This document shows, piece after piece, positions 50,798 to 52,536 of a stretch of 52,536 nt of DNA (positions are counted from its first letter, which is position 1; every line of letters begins with the position of its first letter). Source of the DNA: CAZCQP01 sp964500895 (GTDB lineage: Bacteria; Bacillota; Clostridia; Lachnospirales; JAISER01); contig CAZCQP010000016.1 in the NCBI GenBank assembly GCA_964500895.1, positions 1 through 52,536 on the forward strand. Direction: 5' to 3'. The notes beneath the pieces were generated by a model. That model worked only from the letters and a program-made list of their open reading frames with translations. It did not search any database and had not been told where the DNA came from. The translations under genes were made by a program, and so were the position numbers.

Positions 50798-52383
50798 TAG
50801 CGATTGTTCACCGCCTGCGATTGGCTGTTTAATGCCTCTAATTCTTTTTTTACATCAATCCGTGGGAAAGTGACTTCTCCTTTGGTGATGGTGACCGCTT
50901 TATGCAAAAGCCCAAAGGTGGAAAGGCTTTCCCATGTTTTAAGGGTATCGTTCGTCATGTTCAGTTGGGTGTAGATGGCCGTTGGGGTTTGGGGCATAAA
51001 GGGGCTGATGAGCACGGCAAGGATGCGCAAGCTTTCCGCCAGCGTATACAGCACCCCGGCCAGCAACGGTTTTTGGCTTTCGTCTTTCACCAGCACCCAT
51101 GGCGCAGTTTCATCAATGAACTTGTTCACCCGGCGCACAAACACCCAAATGTCTGCCAACGCTTCGTGTAGGGTCAGCTTGTCCATGTCTGCTTCCACTT
51201 TCTCTACGGTCGCTTTGGCCAAGGCTTCAATTTCCTGCACCAGGGGGTGTACTTCCTGTGTTTCCGGCAAAGTGCCGCCAAAATATTTTTCAACCATGCC
51301 CACAGTACGAGAAAGCAAATTGCCCAAGTCGTTAGCCAAATCTGCATTCATACGTGCAATGAGGGCCTCGTTAGAGAAACTGCCGTCTTGGCCAAAGGCA
51401 AATTCCCGCAGCAGGAAATAGCGCACCGCATCCAGGCCGTACCGTTCCACCAGCACATAAGGGTCTACCACCGTGCCTTGAGATTTAGACATTTTACTGC
51501 CGTTAATGGTAATCCAGCCGTGGCCGAACACCTGCTTAGGCAAGGGCAAATCCAGCGCCATTAGAATGGCCGGCCAAACAATGGCATGAAAACGTACAAT
51601 TTCCTTGCCCATTAAGTGTACATCCGCTGGCCAACAAGCTTTAAACTTGCTGTCCTCCGGGGTGGTGTAACCCAGGGCAGAAATATAGTTGGACAATGCG
51701 TCCATCCACACGTACACCACATGGCCCGGGTCGAAGGAAACCGGCACCCCCCATGTGAAAGAGGTGCGGGACACACACAAATCTTCCAGCCCCGGCTTAA
51801 TGAAATTGTTCACCATTTCATTTTTGCGGGAGATGGGCAGAATAAAGTCCGAGTTGGCTTCAATGTGGGCCAACAAGGAGTCTTGGTATTTGGAAAGTTT
51901 AAAGAAGTAGCTTTCTTCTTCCACCATTTCCACCGGCCGCCCGCAGTCTGGGCAGTTGCCTTTTTCCAGCTGGCGCTCGGTGAAGAAAGATTCGCAGTCT
52001 ACGCAATACCAGTCTTTATACGTGCTTTTATAAATGTCCCCTTGGTCGTACAGCTTTTTAAAAATGGCTTGTACACACTGCACGTGGGCATCGTCACTGG
52101 TGCGAATAAAGTAATCGTATTGTATATCCATCAATTCCCAAAGGGCTTTAATGCCTTTGACAACTTCATCCACATAGGCTTTGGGCTCTACGCCTTTTTT
52201 CTCTGCCAGCCGCTGTATTTTCTGGCCGTGGTCGTCTGTGCCGGTTAAAAACATCACCTGATGGCCCCGCAGCTTTTTGTACCGGGCAATGGCATCTGTG
52301 GCCACTGTGGTGTAGGCATGTCCAATATGCAGCTTGTCGCTGGGATAATAAATGGGCGTGGTGATATAATAGGTTTTATCCAT
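50797..52383 (-). CDS. metG: methionyl-tRNA synthetase
   Basis: 528-aa class I synthetase charging tRNA-Met. The HIGH motif is KLHIGHAYTT, the zinc site is CVDCESFFTERQLEKGNCPDC (four Cys), and the KMSKS motif is KMSKSQG. It lacks the C-terminal dimerisation tRNA-binding domain of the long form. The start is ATG 52383 (MDKTYYITTPIYYPS), preceded by AAGGAAAGGAA; an in-frame start at 52416 has no site. Confidence 0.95.
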   Translation of the reverse strand: MDKTYYITTPIYYPSDKLHIGHAYTTVATDAIARYKKLRGHQVMFLTGTDDHGQKIQRLAEKKGVEPKAYVDEVVKGIKALWELMDIQYDYFIRTSDDAHVQCVQAIFKKLYDQGDIYKSTYKDWYCVDCESFFTERQLEKGNCPDCGRPVEMVEEESYFFKLSKYQDSLLAHIEANSDFILPISRKNEMVNNFIKPGLEDLCVSRTSFTWGVPVSFDPGHVVYVWMDALSNYISALGYTTPEDSKFKACWPADVHLMGKEIVRFHAIVWPAILMALDLPLPKQVFGHGWITINGSKMSKSQGTVVDPYVLVERYGLDAVRYFLLREFAFGQDGSFSNEALIARMNADLANDLGNLLSRTVGMVEKYFGGTLPETQEVHPLVQEIEALAKATVEKVEADMDKLTLHEALADIWVFVRRVNKFIDETAPWVLVKDESQKPLLAGVLYTLAESLRILAVLISPFMPQTPTAIYTQLNMTNDTLKTWESLSTFGLLHKAVTITKGEVTFPRIDVKKELEALNSQSQAVNNR

Positions 52384-52427
52384 TAAAAAATCGTTCCTTT
52401 CCTTTGTGTATAGCAAACAGTATCCCT

Positions 52428-52456
52428 ATTATACCCGGTTTTCCAACCAATTGCAA
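52428..52456 (-). promoter_or_regulatory. sigma-A promoter of metG
   Basis: On the minus strand, TTGCAA (52456-52451), a 17-bp spacer and consensus TATAAT (52433-52428), about 45 nt ahead of the start. No T-box leader fits in this space. Confidence 0.7.
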
Positions 52457-52465
52457 AATTTTTCC

Positions 52466-52527
52466 CACGACAAACGCATGAAGCGTTTGCCGTGTCGATG
52501 AAATGCACTTTCAGTACATTTCATCGA
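52466..52527. repeat. tandem hairpins upstream of metG
   Basis: Hairpin 1: CACGACAAACGC (52466-52477) with GCGTTTGCCGTG (52483-52494). Hairpin 2: TCGATGAAATG (52495-52505) with CATTTCATCGA (52517-52527), plus an inner ACT/AGT. Sixteen bases of hairpin 1 and its flank (52462-52477) recur inverted at 29711-29726. Confidence 0.55.
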
Positions 52528-52536
52528 GTTTTCTGT

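Noticed and set aside
52384..52536. T-box or SAM riboswitch before metG
   Set aside because: The promoter lies only about 45 nt from the start codon, leaving no room; the hairpins are upstream of it.
1..52536. CRISPR array or prophage
   Set aside because: No regularly spaced repeats, cas genes or phage structural genes were seen; the lone recombinase has no phage neighbours.

Overview
The window looks like the chromosome of an anaerobic, flagellated Firmicute, most likely a member of the Clostridia. Pointers are an FtsK/SpoIIIE translocase, a G5/3D-domain YabE-like protein, a VanW-domain protein, strong AGGAGG-type ribosome sites, an archaeal/eukaryotic-type ProS (no insertion domain), a long IleS, PPi-type phosphofructokinase and a two-subunit Fe-S fumarase. 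The species cannot be fixed from the sequence alone.

Layout. 1-4.6 kb: a ribose-type sugar ABC ATPase and permease (minus strand), a divergent AraC regulator and a YetF/DUF421 membrane protein. 4.6-16.7 kb: a methylamine/pyrrolysine island. A PocR-AraC regulator faces a co-directional run of about 10.6 kb: UroD-fold methyltransferase, corrinoid protein, dimethylamine methyltransferase mtbB with an in-frame TAG at codon 350, a DUF2284 Cys-rich protein, a G3E GTPase, a MetH-activation-domain protein with a five-Cys tail, pylSc, pylD, pylT (tRNA with CUA anticodon), pylB, pylC, pylSn and a second corrinoid protein. 16.8-21.7 kb: a BMP-family (nucleoside-type) ABC importer. 21.7-24.9 kb: a polyprenyl glycosylphosphotransferase and an O-antigen-ligase-type protein. 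25.1-27.2 kb: murA cut off just after its catalytic Cys codon by a convergent, apparently frameshifted large serine recombinase. 27.4-33.2 kb: PPi-phosphofructokinase, a cation diffusion facilitator, a GntR regulator, a P-loop/tRNA-SAD-like protein and fumarase alpha/beta. 33.2-36.5 kb: murI and a partner-switching module (STAS, two GHKL ATPases, a PP2C phosphatase with a degenerate receiver domain). 36.6-52.4 kb: mostly housekeeping genes (ileS, BI-1 protein, fliS, a nadD-yqeK fusion, rsfS, ftsK, proS, YihY, VanW, yabE-like, tatD, metG).

How the main island works. PylB, PylC and PylD make pyrrolysine, the split synthetase PylSc + PylSn charges tRNA-Pyl, and the charged tRNA decodes the amber codon in MtbB. 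MtbB would then move a methyl group from dimethylamine to the corrinoid protein encoded just upstream. The UroD-fold protein is the probable next acceptor-side transferase, but it lacks the usual His zinc ligand. No RamA- or RACE-type reductive activator is present. Instead three genes between mtbB and pylSc (DUF2284, G3E GTPase, MetH-activation-like Fe-S candidate) look like an alternative corrinoid repair set; this is the most interesting functional hypothesis here.

No gene-free stretch exceeds about 300 bases. The longest gaps are the yabE leader (277 nt), the murA upstream region (about 210 nt) and the recombinase-pfp gap (about 170 nt). Calls rest on reading motifs and recalled family sequences; no search was run.
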